Shown here: positions 1 through 9,436 of the stretch, one piece after another
Numbering within the stretch: the first letter of the stretch is position 1
Layout: each line of letters begins with the position of its first letter
NCBI GenBank assembly: GCA_030407085.1
Contig: CM059585.1
Coordinates: 64,494,501 to 64,558,500 of the forward strand
Direction: 5' to 3'
Origin: Trichopria drosophilae
Lineage: Eukaryota; Arthropoda; Insecta; Hymenoptera; Diapriidae
DNA: 64,000 bases
The notes under the pieces: generated by a model
What the model was told of the DNA's origin: nothing
The model's input: only the letters and a program-made list of their open reading frames with translations
Databases searched by the model: none
Made by a program: the position numbers and the translations under genes

Positions 1-253
1 GAGCAAGAGTATCGGGATCTACTCCATCGTCATATTTGCTCGGTCTTCTAATTCGACTCCGATCTCTCATGACTCTACTTTCGCCAGTACTTGGTTCTGG
101 TGGTTGATTCGTCACTTCTTCTGAATCACTTGCCGAATTCCAACTATCTTCATTGTCTTCATTGTCTGGATCTTCATTTGGTAGTTGCGGCTCCTCAATT
201 TCTTGAACCTGTTGTTCCACATCAGATTCCTCGTCAACAACGACTAGTTGTAT
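1..253 (-). pseudogene. copia-type pol fragment (integrase C-terminus to RT linker), runs off left edge
   Basis: This is a fragment of a copia-type retrotransposon polyprotein on the minus strand. It matches 2671-2935 of this window almost base for base, in the same orientation. Translated, it is the acidic linker between integrase and reverse transcriptase: a run rich in E, D and N (NEDPDNEDNEDSW) followed by the basic stretch RDRSRIRRPSKYDDGVDPDT. Unlike the copy at 2671, it stays in one open frame through this linker, because it lacks the 8-bp insertion that shifts the frame near 2860. It continues beyond position 1, so its RT part is not visible. It stops matching at about 253, inside the linker, so the upstream integrase is absent. 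I read it as a truncated relic, perhaps a duplication of the neighbouring element. Confidence 0.75.
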
Positions 254-270
254 TTGATAATCTATTGGTC

Positions 271-707
271 AAAATTTTGTTTCAAAAAAAATTTTAGACC
301 TTAAATCATTTATCGCTGGTACAATTCTCTACGACAGAAGGTTTCGGATCTGATATTGCCTATCGATCTTAAAAATCTTGTCGAAACTAGATGTGGAATC
401 TACGATCTTGTATACATGGTAAAACATTGGTCAAAACAAGATTTTATATCTAAAATCTTGTAGAAGTTGTCAATATTTAATCGAAGGAAGGTTTGGATGT
501 GAAACTCTATTGATTGTAAAAGGCATGTTGAAAGAAGGTATTAGATCTTAAATCTTTTATTGGTGGTAGAAGTCTTGTCGAAAGAAGGTTTTAGAACCAA
601 AATATGTCATCGGTGTTAAAATTTTGTTGTAAACAAAGTTTTAGACCTTAAATCTTGTATCGCTGGTACAATTCTCTACGAAAGAAGGTTTCGGTTCTGA
701 AATTGCC
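271..707. repeat. degenerate repeat region with a 90-bp direct repeat 347 bp apart
   Basis: Segments 271-360 and 618-707 are close copies. Both run from AAAATTTTG through TTTTAGACCTTAAATC and CGCTGGTACAATTCTCTACG to ATTGCC. The DNA between them holds looser versions of the same words (CTTGTCGAAA, GAAGGTTT, TTTTAGA), so the whole stretch reads like an old tandem array. There is no coding potential. Between 708 and 1138 I see only AT-rich DNA. Confidence 0.6.
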
Positions 708-1138
708 TGTAAAACATGTGTCGAAGGAAGACTTTAGATAAAAAATATACAAGTTGTCAAAATCTATTACAAAAAATTATTTGCGAAATTTCATTAGAAA
801 ATATTTTGAAAAAATGTTGTAGAAAAACTTTATCCCAATTATCAAAGTCAAATAGCGAATTTAAAAATGAAAGAATGAATTAAACACTACACATTGTAAT
901 GCATTTCTGATTACAGAAATTTATAAGTTAAGGTGACATACGAAGGGCTTAAAAATGTGATTACTATAATACCTTACAATAAATCAATGTTGAAGAAAAT
1001 GTACTTATAACAGTTCTTAACAAAAATATTTAAAAACTTATTTCATAGAAAAATATCAATCAAACAATTCATTATTAGGGACTAAAATGTTAAATTACAT
1101 CATTAAGTAAGGACATTTTCAGATATTAAATCTTTCGA

Positions 1139-1360
1139 CTGAGAAATAGTAGAAATAAAAGTGTTTATTCAAAACAAAAATGCAGGAAGTCTTTCTTTGC
1201 ACAAATTGATCAGCAACTTAGAAATCGTACAATTAAAAACATTTAGTTGAAACAACAATGCTGAAAACTTCCTTCGCATAAAGTGACCAATAACTGAGAA
1301 ACCGTAAAATAAAAGTATTTATTTGAAACAAAAATGCTGGAAAACTTTCTTTGCATTATA
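1139..1360. repeat. 77-bp tandem repeat, about 2.8 copies
   Basis: Three successive copies begin near 1141, 1219 and 1296. Each reads roughly GAGAAAYNGTA, AATAAAAG, TTTATT, GAAACAAAAATGC, AAACTTTCTTTGCA. Copies differ at perhaps a fifth of positions, so the array is old. The sequence is not coding. Confidence 0.65.
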
Positions 1361-2115
1361 CTATTTAATTTTAACGCCACTGTTGTAATATACGTAAAAT
1401 GTCACATTTTTAAATTAACATTTTTTAAATTAAAATCAACCGGCACGACTGCATCATCCTCAACATTTTATTACAATTTACTTCAAGGATTCCAATGCAT
1501 TCCTTCAGTAAACAGAACATTGTATTACGAATAATAATTTTATCATAAAATAACTTTAAAAATGTAAAATATTAATAAAATAAACTTTATAACAAACCCA
1601 TTTCATAAGGTGACATATATGTATGCTACTGTGACGTAGAGGTTTAATTTATTGTTGGCAGAGCATTACACACATGAATTAAAGTTCAAAGTAATATGCA
1701 CAGCCAAAAAAGACATCGATTGTTAGGTGATTTTTCTGTTTCTTTGGTAAAAATAAATTCAAAACAGTAATTTTCATGGACAACTGCAATTTATTTAAGA
1801 CATATAACCATACATCAATACAACGATGCATTAACAAACTTGTACATATATTTACCACTTACTTCTGTTTGTTTACTCATATCTGTCGTTTACAATTTTA
1901 CTAAAACACAATTTTTTCGGAATATCCAATTTAATATTTTGAATTTTTAAATCGTCTGGCGGCGACTTGTTACGACTTAAAGGTCGGTATATGTGTACAT
2001 ACATGGATTGGTTCGGTTCGATACACTTATATAAGTATTTTTTCATATGTCTTTTGGAACACGCTACTTCCGGTACTTGAGCCGCTCAGCTAAGCTTGGG
2101 CTTGAGCCGCGACTA
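1361..2115. other. AT-rich non-coding stretch
   Basis: No gene, RNA or clear repeat is recognisable. It separates the two copia fragments. Near 2080-2110 the words GAGCCGCTCAGC and GAGCCGCGAC repeat loosely at the point where the copia sequence breaks off. Confidence 0.5.
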
Positions 2116-3011
2116 TTACTTCGGACCTAAGTTGAAGCTTTTTAGAACTTGAGTGAAATCTTCATTCCAACATCTAGATGCTTGTTTCAAACCGTATAAG
2201 CTTCGATTTAATTTACAAATCTCGTTTGATCCATTTTCGTATCCTTCAGGTTGCGTCATGAAAATATCTTCTTCGAGTCTGCCATTTAGGAAGGCTGTTT
2301 TAATGTCCAATTGCTTCAGCTTCATGTTCGTTGAAGCTGCCAAAGCCAGAATTGCTCGAATTGAGTCGAACCTGACTACCGGACTAAAAATTTCTTGATA
2401 ATCTATTCCTTTTGTCTGTGAATAGCCTTTTGCAACAAGTCTTGCCTTAAACTTGTCAATACTTCCATCCGCATTTCTTTTTATCTTAAAAACCCACCGA
2501 TTTTCAACAGGATTCTTCTTGATTTTTACATCCGAGAGACTTACCAGGCTCCAGGTGTCATTTCTTCGAAGGGACTCGAGTTCCTCATCCATGGCTTGTT
2601 TCCATCTTGACGAATGCACACTAGTGACTGCTTCTTGATAGCTTTGTGGTTCATCCTGTTCCATGATGAGAGCAAGAGTATCGGGATCTACTCCATCGTC
2701 ATATTTGCTCGGTCTTCTAATTCGACTCCGATCTCTTATGACTCTGCCTTCGCCAGTACTTGGTTCTGGTGGTTGATTCGAGACTTCTTCTGAATCACTT
2801 GCCGAATTCCAACTATCTTCATTGTCTTCATTGTCTGGATCTTCATTTGGTAGTTGCGGCACCTCAAGTCATCAATTACTTGAACCTGTTGTTCCACATC
2901 AGATTCCTCGTCAGCAACGACTAGTTGCATTTGTTCACTCCTTTGAGGTTTTGTTACTGAATCTATATCAGTGTCGTTCTCTCTGAAAATCACATCTTGC
3001 TTCACTTCCAC
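2116..3011 (-). pseudogene. copia-type pol: linker and N-terminal reverse transcriptase, truncated and frameshifted
   Basis: This is the downstream part of the degraded copia element. The linker is split between two frames, 3011-2736 and 2862-2116. An 8-bp insertion near 2860, absent from the sister fragment at 1-253, causes the shift. From about residue 70 of the second frame the copia reverse transcriptase domain begins: NDTWSLV, NRWVFKIKRN, FKARLVAKGYSQ, DYQEIFSPVVR, then LKQLDIKTAFLNG and LYGLKQASRCW. The first catalytic aspartate (DIKTAFLNG) is present. The sequence breaks off soon after KQASRCW, before the YVDD-type box and RNase H, and ends in an unrelated tail at 2116. No 3' LTR follows. 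The protein cannot be functional. Confidence 0.88.
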
Positions 3012-3151
3012 CCTGTTTGAATCTGCAAACCATATTCTGAATCCTTTGACATTTTGATCGTATCCTACGAAATAACCCTTTACTGCTTTTTTGTCAAGTT
3101 TTCTTCGCTTTTCTTTCGGAATATGTGCATAAGCCGTTGTTCCAAAGGAGA

Positions 3152-3907
3152 CTAATGTTGCAATTTTGCTCTTCTTCCATACCAGAGTTCGTAGGGGGTT
3201 TTCGATTTCTGAGAACTTGTGCCTGTTCGAGTCAATAAGTAGACTGACGTGTTGACACCTTCAGCCCACAGCTTGAAAGGTAGATTCTTTGCACAAAGTA
3301 ACGTTCTTGTCGCCTCAACGATGGTGCGATTTTCCCTTTCTGCAGAGCGATTCTGTTCGGGGGTGTAAACTACAGTCCTTTGGTGATGAATTCCACGAGC
3401 AGTCAACACAGCATTGACCTCTGAATTCACAAATTCTAGTCCATTATCTGTGCGTAGGGTCCTTATGTCTCTTCCCAGATGATTTCTGGCCATATTAAGG
3501 AATTCTCTCAATCGCTCCACTATTTCGTCTGTAGATTTCAGAAAATGCGCAGCTTTAAAATGAGAGAAATCATCTATTGATTTCATTTGCATGGGTCCAC
3601 ACAGATCAGCGTGAACGATTTCACCAGGGAAGTTCGTCTTGCAGGCGTTATCAATTCTTTTAAAAGGTTGTCGATGAGACTTACCCAAGACGCATGCTTC
3701 GCAAAAGAAATCTCCTTGATCGACTACCTTGATTCCTTCAGCAGTTAAGTACCTTTTGACATACTCAATATTTTGGTGACAGAGCTTTTCATGCCATGAT
3801 TGAATATTCCCCTTGGCCATGAGATTCGCTTCTGCTTCTTCAAGACCTAGTTGAGAAACTCTGAACTGCATCTCACACAATTTGTGCCTTCGAACTCCCA
3901 CTGCCAC
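3152..3907 (-). pseudogene. copia-type integrase fragment
   Basis: This is the integrase region of the minus-strand copia element, open for 251 codons. The zinc-binding N-terminus is visible (WHEKLCHQN at about 38-46, CEACVLGKSHRQPF at about 69-82). The catalytic D,D35E triad is present as D101 (HADLCGP), D154 (RTDNGLEF) and E190 (SAERENRT). GKT-type text (TPYELWYGRRA) near the end marks the C-terminal part. Between residues 108 and 112 (KSIDDFSHF) the strand that normally reads G-S-K-Y-F is missing, so a short internal deletion is likely. Frame breaks lie on both sides: towards protease at about 3910-3970, and at about 3152 towards the linker. Integrase would join retrotransposon cDNA to host DNA in the nucleus; this copy is dead. 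Confidence 0.88.
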
Positions 3908-3969
3908 TGTGATCCCATTTTTTTAAAACTTGCATCCGGTCGCACTTGATGTTTGTACCAACCCTTTAT

Positions 3970-4503
3970 CTAATGCAGATCCTGCTGAAAACAGGTTATG
4001 TCTAAGATTAGGCACAAACAGTACATTAGATAGGTTTTTTCAACCCATTTGTTTCCATCGAATGCGAGAATATTGATATCTCCTTCGCCCAGGGCTTCGA
4101 TAGAAATATCTTTCCTGCCTAAATTGACCGGTCTACCCTTTTCAAAAAATTTTAGATTTACAAACCAAGTTTCTTTATTTGACATGTGGTCTGTTGCACC
4201 AGAATCCAAATACCATACCTCGCTATTGCACTCAGATTGTTCGGAACACAATGTTGCCTGTGCCACTAATGCTTGACCTCTAGGTTTACTTTCGTTGTCC
4301 TTGGTCTCTCGGCATCCACGAGCCCAATGCCCCGGTTTGTTACACTTGTAGCATACATCTGAGTTGCTCTTGTTGGTTGCACTGGATTCTTTTGAAGGGT
4401 AATCTATTCGTTTCCACGTCTTCTTGAATTTTCTTTGCGTTGCGATGAATACTTGATTCTTCTGTATTTGAAAGCCTAGTTTCTTCTGCGAGAACCCTTT
4501 CAA
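3970..4503 (-). pseudogene. copia-type gag C-terminus and aspartic protease fragment
   Basis: This frame carries the CCHC zinc knuckle CYKCNKPGHWARGC (residues 51-64; C-x2-C-x4-H-x4-C), which binds RNA during particle assembly. It is followed at residues 100-106 by DSGATDH, the active-site motif of copia-type retropepsin. It overlaps the end of the gag frame (5029-4340) in a different frame, so a single-base indel in about 4400-4500 has split one original polyprotein. It ends at a stop at 3970, before integrase. The order gag-protease-integrase-RT is the copia order and differs from Ty3/gypsy. Confidence 0.87.
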
Positions 4504-5029
4504 TCATTTTTTCAAGTTTGCGCTCGGCATGAGGAGTGGATTCCAAGGCGGTGACAAAGTGTCCATACGACGTTGGTAAGGTCATTAGAATCTTGGTCAT
4601 TACCATTGAATCGGCTATTGGCTCACCTAGTGCTTCCAGTCGATGGGCGAGGTCTTTCAACTTCGCTATATGAGTTGCGATGCTGTCTTGTCGATCTTTG
4701 GAGACTTGATACCATTTTTGCTGCAACATGTGAATGCTCGTATCCGACTTTTGTTCATACATATTTTTCAAAGCTTGCCACATCTCATGTGCAGAAGTGC
4801 AATTCATAATATGCACCAGCTGAGAATCGACTACACTTGTCGCAATGAGTCTTTGGCCTGCGCTATCTGCTTTTATCCATTGCTTCAATGCATCTTTCTG
4901 CATTTGATTTGCATTTTCGCCGGTCTCAGGTTTCTCATCGCCGTTGCATGTTATACCTTCGGCACCTTTTTCACGAAGTAGTACTAATGTTTGAAATTTC
5001 CATTGAGCCCAATTCTCAGCTCCTTTCAA
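4340..5029 (-). pseudogene. copia-type gag, N-terminal part
   Basis: This is the gag capsid region of the same element (copia UBN2-type family). It reads KGAENWAQWKFQTLVLLREK near the start, then MYEQKSDTSIHMLQQKWYQV and MKILMTLPTSY-like capsid text. The frame is open upstream only to a TGA, and there is no in-frame ATG between that TGA and the first capsid codons. An ATA codon sits where a start would be expected. The same feature occurs in the inverted copy at about 8440, so start-codon loss, if real, preceded the inversion. The first 160 bp of this frame lie inside the left arm of the large palindrome. Confidence 0.82.
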
Positions 5030-5192
5030 TTTCGTGATTCTACTTGTTTCAAACTCTATTTTCGATCACTTCGGGTTACTTCCACTATTGCACACGTGGT
5101 CGGGTTAACCTCAAAAAATGAAAATCGGAGAAGCCAAAGGAAACGCATAAAACACTGCCTGTTTTACGAAAACTACTGTTTTAATTTTGTGG

Positions 5193-5207
5193 CCTGGGCC
5201 CATAACC
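5193..5207 (-). other. copia-type primer-binding site (initiator tRNA-Met half)
   Basis: On the minus strand the sequence GGTTATGGGCCCAGG directly follows an ACAACA end. Drosophila copia is known to prime from an internal fragment of initiator tRNA-Met using a site of this sequence. A mirror copy is at 8296-8310 on the plus strand. Confidence 0.75.
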
Positions 5208-5253
5208 TGTTGTATTTAGTGGAAATAATAGCAAATTACTTTTGATCGCAACA
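5208..5253 (-). repeat. 46-bp LTR stub (TGTTG...CAACA)
   Basis: Immediately upstream of the primer-binding site, the minus strand reads TGTTGCGATC...ATACAACA, which has the usual copia LTR ends. At 46 bp it is too short to be a working LTR with promoter and polyadenylation signal, so it is probably internally deleted or a chance 5' boundary. The mirror copy is at 8250-8295. Confidence 0.4.
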
Positions 5254-8249
5254 ATATTTTTTGCTGAATGTACAAGAAGGTTAACCACTGATCTATACAC
5301 ATGGATGGGGCACGCATATGTTCGGCGGCCGAAAGCGTGATATAAGACAGGCAATTATCCAATATTGCGGAGGAGGACCGAGGGCGCACGAATAAACCCG
5401 AAGCCCGCCAAGCCCGAAGCAGTGCCGTCAGAAAGGAGCCGTTTTCAGCTGAAAGGAGCCGTTTTTAATGCGCACCTTTCCGGCGCATACCGGCGGTCTG
5501 AGCTTGTGGGCCCTCGGGAGGGGAGCGGAGCGAGAGGAAAATATATGGTCGGGCGCGTGAAAGTATTAAACAAATGACGGGGGTTGAACTTTATCAGATA
5601 CTTCCAAAATTAAAGTTGCGTATACTCGTCGTAGTCGAGTACTACAAGCGCATGAGTCGAGCGCAGCGCGTTAATTTTTTAGTTCGATTTCGACGTCGGG
5701 GATTTTTTATTATTTTTTTTTTTTATTGTTCATTTACTCAACATTTGTAACGAAAACAATTTTTTACTTGTTTACTATTAGTTATTTTATTTACAAAAAT
5801 GAATTGAGAAAATAAATTTTAAAAACATTAAACAATATGTTTTTGCAGAATGACATTTGTAAGAATCGAATTCTCTGTAATATTAAAAAAAATAAATGTT
5901 CAATATTTTATTGTAATTTCCGAAATAATGTACAAAAATTACAAGTCGTATCAGACGAGACCTTCCATCTCATTTCTAATATCGGGCGGTATCTTTATTT
6001 ATATATACGGCAACAGTTTATATTGCATTTACGGTAAATGGAAACATCTTTTAAAAAATACACAGCAAACGAAAGTATCGTGCAAACAAACTTAGAAAAC
6101 AAATATTTGGAATACTCGATTAATGTAATATTAAAATAAAAAGACGTTTTTTACTTCTCCAATGAAATTGTACTAAATTACTAACTGCTTTTTTGAAATA
6201 TTTCAATACTACTAGACAATAATATTTTTATCCCGTTACAAAATTATATGATTACACTAACAGCATTCTGTAAATCAGTATATCTATATAGTATAAAATC
6301 TTATTTAAATTAGTTATACATTTTCACCAATATTTTTTTAAACATTTAAACCATTTCACGGCAATTTTACTTACTTTTAATTAAATTGATTTCAAGAATG
6401 CATCATTCAGCAAGATGGTTATTCGTCATTCATTATTTACTTTGTTTTGTCTACATTATGCTATTATTTCTAGCTATGGGTTTTCTTTTACGTATTAATT
6501 AATTAAATAAATATATTATACTAATAATATTGTAATACACCGATTAAGATATCGAAAATTAGTACATTATGTTTCAGATACTGATTTTCACTGACCTATT
6601 TAAAAACCACATGTTTGGCACAAGACTGGGTATATTTGTTAATACAACCTATTTATTAATAAACCTTTGGATTTTGCGAACGTTTCTTTACTATTTTGTT
6701 CTAAATATAGTAAACTAAATTTATTGTATATTGTTATAAAAGGAAAAATCAGATTTAAACCATTTTTTAAGGAAATGATTATCAATTATTTATCACCTTT
6801 TCTAGTCGGGAATGAAATTGGACAATTTGTTGATAAATAAAAGACCATATACCCAGTCTTGTGCCAAACCTGTGGTTTTTAAATAGGTCAGTCAAAATCA
6901 GTATCTGAAACATAATGTACTAATTTTCGATATCTTAATCGGTGTATTACAATATTATTAGTATAATATATTTATTTAATTAATTAATACGTAAAAGAAA
7001 ACCCATAGCTAGAAATAATAGCATAATGTAGACAAAACAAAGTAAATAATGAATGACGAATAACCATCTTGCTGAATGATGCATTCTTGAAATCAATTTA
7101 ATTAAAAGTAAGTAAAATTGTCGTGAAAGGGTTTAAATGTTTAAAAAAATATTGGTGAAAACGTATAACTAATTTAAATAAGATTTTATACTATATAGAT
7201 ATACTGATTTACAGAATGCTGTTAGTGTAATCATATAATTTTGTAACGGGATAAAAATATTATTGTCTAGTAGTATTGAAATATTTCAAAAAAGCAGTTA
7301 GTAATTTAGTACAATTTCATTGGAGAAGTAAAAAACGTCTTTTTATTTTAATATTACATTAATCGAGTATTCCAAATATTTGTTTCCTAAATTTGATTGC
7401 ACGATACTTTCGTTTACTCTGTATTTTTTAAAAGATGTTTCCATTTACCGTAAATGCAATATAAACTGTTGCCGTATATATAAATAAAGATACCGCCCGA
7501 TATTAGAAATGAGATGGAAGGTCTCGTCTGATACGACTTGTAATTTTTGTACATTATTTCGGAAATTACAATAAAATATTGAACATTTATTTTTTTTAAT
7601 ATTACAGAGAATTCGATTCTTACAAATGTCATTCTGCAAAAACATATTGTTTAATGTTTTTAAAATTTATTTTCTCAATTCATTTTTGTAAATAAAATAA
7701 CTAATAGTAAACAAGTAAAAAATTGTTTTCGTTACAAATGTTGAGTAAATGAACAATAAAAAAAAAAAATAATAAAAAATCCCCGACGTCGAAATCGAAC
7801 TAAAAAATTAACGCGCTGCGCTCAACTCATGCGCTTGTACTACTCGACTACGACGAGTATACGCAACTTTAATTTTGGAAGTATCTGATAAAGTTCAACC
7901 CCCCGTCATTTGTTTAATACTTTCACGCGCCCGACCATATATTTTCCTCTCGCTCCGCTCCCCTCCCGAGGGCCCACAAGCTCAGACCGCCGGTATGCGC
8001 CGGAAAGGTGCGCATTAAAAACGGCTCCTTTCAGCTGAAAACGGCTCCTTTCAGCTGAAAACGGCTCCTTTCTGACGGCACTGCTTCGGGCTTGGCGGGC
8101 TTCGGGTTTATTCGTGCGCCCTCGGTCCTCCTCCGCCATATTGGATAATTGCCTGTCTTATATCACGCTTTCGGCCGCCGAACATATGCGTGCCCCATCC
8201 ATGTGTATAGATCAGTGGTTAACCTTCTTGTACATTCAGCAAAAAATAT

Positions 8250-8631
8250 TGTTGCGATCAAAAGTAATTTGCTATTATTTCCACTAAATACAACAGGTTA
8301 TGGGCCCAGGCCACAAAATTAAAACAGTAGTTTTCGTAAAACAGGCAGTGTTTTATGCGTTTCCTTTGGCTTCTCCGATTTTCATTTTTTGAGGTTAACC
8401 CGACCACGTGTGCAATAGTGGAAGTAACCCGAAGTGATCGAAAATAGAGTTTGAAACAAGTAGAATCACGAAATTGAAAGGAGCTTTGAATTGGGCTCAA
8501 TGGAAATTTCAAACATTAGTACTACTTCGTGAAAAAGGTGCCGAAGGTATAACATGCAACGGCGATGAGAAACCTGAGACCGGCGAAAATGCAAATTAAA
8601 TGCAGAAAGATGCATTGAAGCAATGGATAAA
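8250..8631 (+). pseudogene. inverted copia 5' end: LTR stub, primer-binding site, leader and first codons of gag
   Basis: This is the plus-strand mirror of 4872-5253. It has the LTR stub at 8250-8295, the primer-binding site GGTTATGGGCCCAGG at 8296-8310, a leader to about 8453, then gag codons reading WAQWKFQTLVLLREK. Gag is broken by a TAA at about 8598 and ends at 8631. At that point the words GATAAAGTTCAA occur at 8625 and again at 8646, so the junction with the next repeat was probably made at a short shared word. It cannot encode protein. Confidence 0.8.
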
Positions 8632-8638
8632 GTTCAAT

Positions 8639-9012
8639 CAGTATCTGATAAAGTTCAACCCCCCGTCATTTGTTCAATACTTTCACGCGCCCGACCATAT
8701 ATTTTCCTCTCGCTCCGCTCCCCTCCCGAGGGCCCACAAGCTCAGACCGCCGACGACTGCTGAAGCAACCTGCGCGCGGAAGGTGCGCATTAAAAACGGC
8801 TCCTTTCAGCTGAAAACGGCTCCTTTCTGACCACGGACGCCCCCCATTACACTATACATATATCTACACCATGATCTACACAATGTTATTTATACTCGCG
8901 ACTGTTCGGCACTCTTCGGGTGTTTCCGGCTTGATAAAAAACTGCTTTCGGTGCTTTCTAATCATATGACGTTTTCGACGCTATGCCCTATCCATGTGTA
9001 TAGATCAGTGAG
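8639..9012 (+). repeat. third, divergent partial copy of the palindrome's GC-rich segment
   Basis: 8639-8830 matches about 7883-8070 of the right arm (TATCTGATAAAGTTCAACCC onwards), including two copies of the 20-bp CTCCTTTCAGCTGAAAACGG word. The middle part (8831-8985) differs. The end again matches, with CCATGTGTATAGATCAGTG at about 8990-9009 against 8199-8217. It looks like an older or rearranged relative of the same element. From 9013 to 9180 I see only AT-rich DNA. Confidence 0.6.
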
Positions 9013-9179
9013 GATAACAACAAAACCTATATACCAGTCTTCCTAACCTAACCTAGCATGTAAGGCATGTTTACATGATTACATGTAGGGAAGACTTTTT
9101 CGATTAAGTAATTTGATGCGTATTAAAAAATAGTTCAATTATTAGCATTTTTCATATTTTTAGTTTCTAGTTTCGTTTA

Positions 9180-9436
9180 TTTATGGCACGGGATATGGTC
9201 TCCCTTAAGCCAACCAGATTATGTATACATACAGAAAAAATTTACAATGCGATAGTAGTGTTCATAAGTAAAAGTAACTATTTAGAGATAACATGAATAA
9301 AAGTACCTTATAAGTAATAATCCAATTTCACACTCAGTAACTAAGATATAATTTTACAATATCTATAACTTTTTAATATGCAATAACACAATACATTTGT
9401 AATTAGCAACTTTGCACATAGTCGGGATTGCTGCAT
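9180..9436 (-). other. putative 3' untranslated region of the CR1-group element
   Basis: On the minus strand, downstream of the ORF2 C-terminus, AT-rich non-coding sequence runs to CCATAAATAAACG near 9180. The AATAAA in it could serve as polyadenylation or 3'-end signal. I could not fix the exact 3' end or a target-site duplication. Confidence 0.4.

Larger units (their letters stand above)
4872..8631. repeat. large inverted repeat: arms 4872-6635 and 6847-8631, 211-bp spacer
   Basis: The left arm read backwards matches the right arm base for base with few differences. Both arms contain, from outside in: the first codons of copia gag, its 5' untranslated region and primer-binding site, a GC-rich segment with the 20-bp words ACGGCTCCTTTCAGCTGAAA, and about 1.05 kb of AT-rich DNA. 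They end at AAGACTGGGTATAT (left) and ATATACCCAGTCTT (right). The right arm is 21 bp longer, mainly because it holds three copies of the 20-bp word against two on the left. In the right arm one C-to-T change gives an in-frame TAA in gag. Short open frames in the GC-rich part (5365-5577, 7906-8139) are mirror images of each other, and I do not regard them as genes. Confidence 0.92.

Noticed and set aside
5365..8139. Mirror-image 70- and 77-codon frames in the GC-rich parts of the palindrome
   Set aside because: They have no domain, their composition is driven by the 20-bp repeats, and their 5' ends differ between arms.
9041..9055. CCTAACCTAACCT, resembling the insect telomere repeat TTAGG (also near 16816)
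   Set aside because: Only two to three units occur, within repeat DNA, which is too short to infer a telomeric origin.
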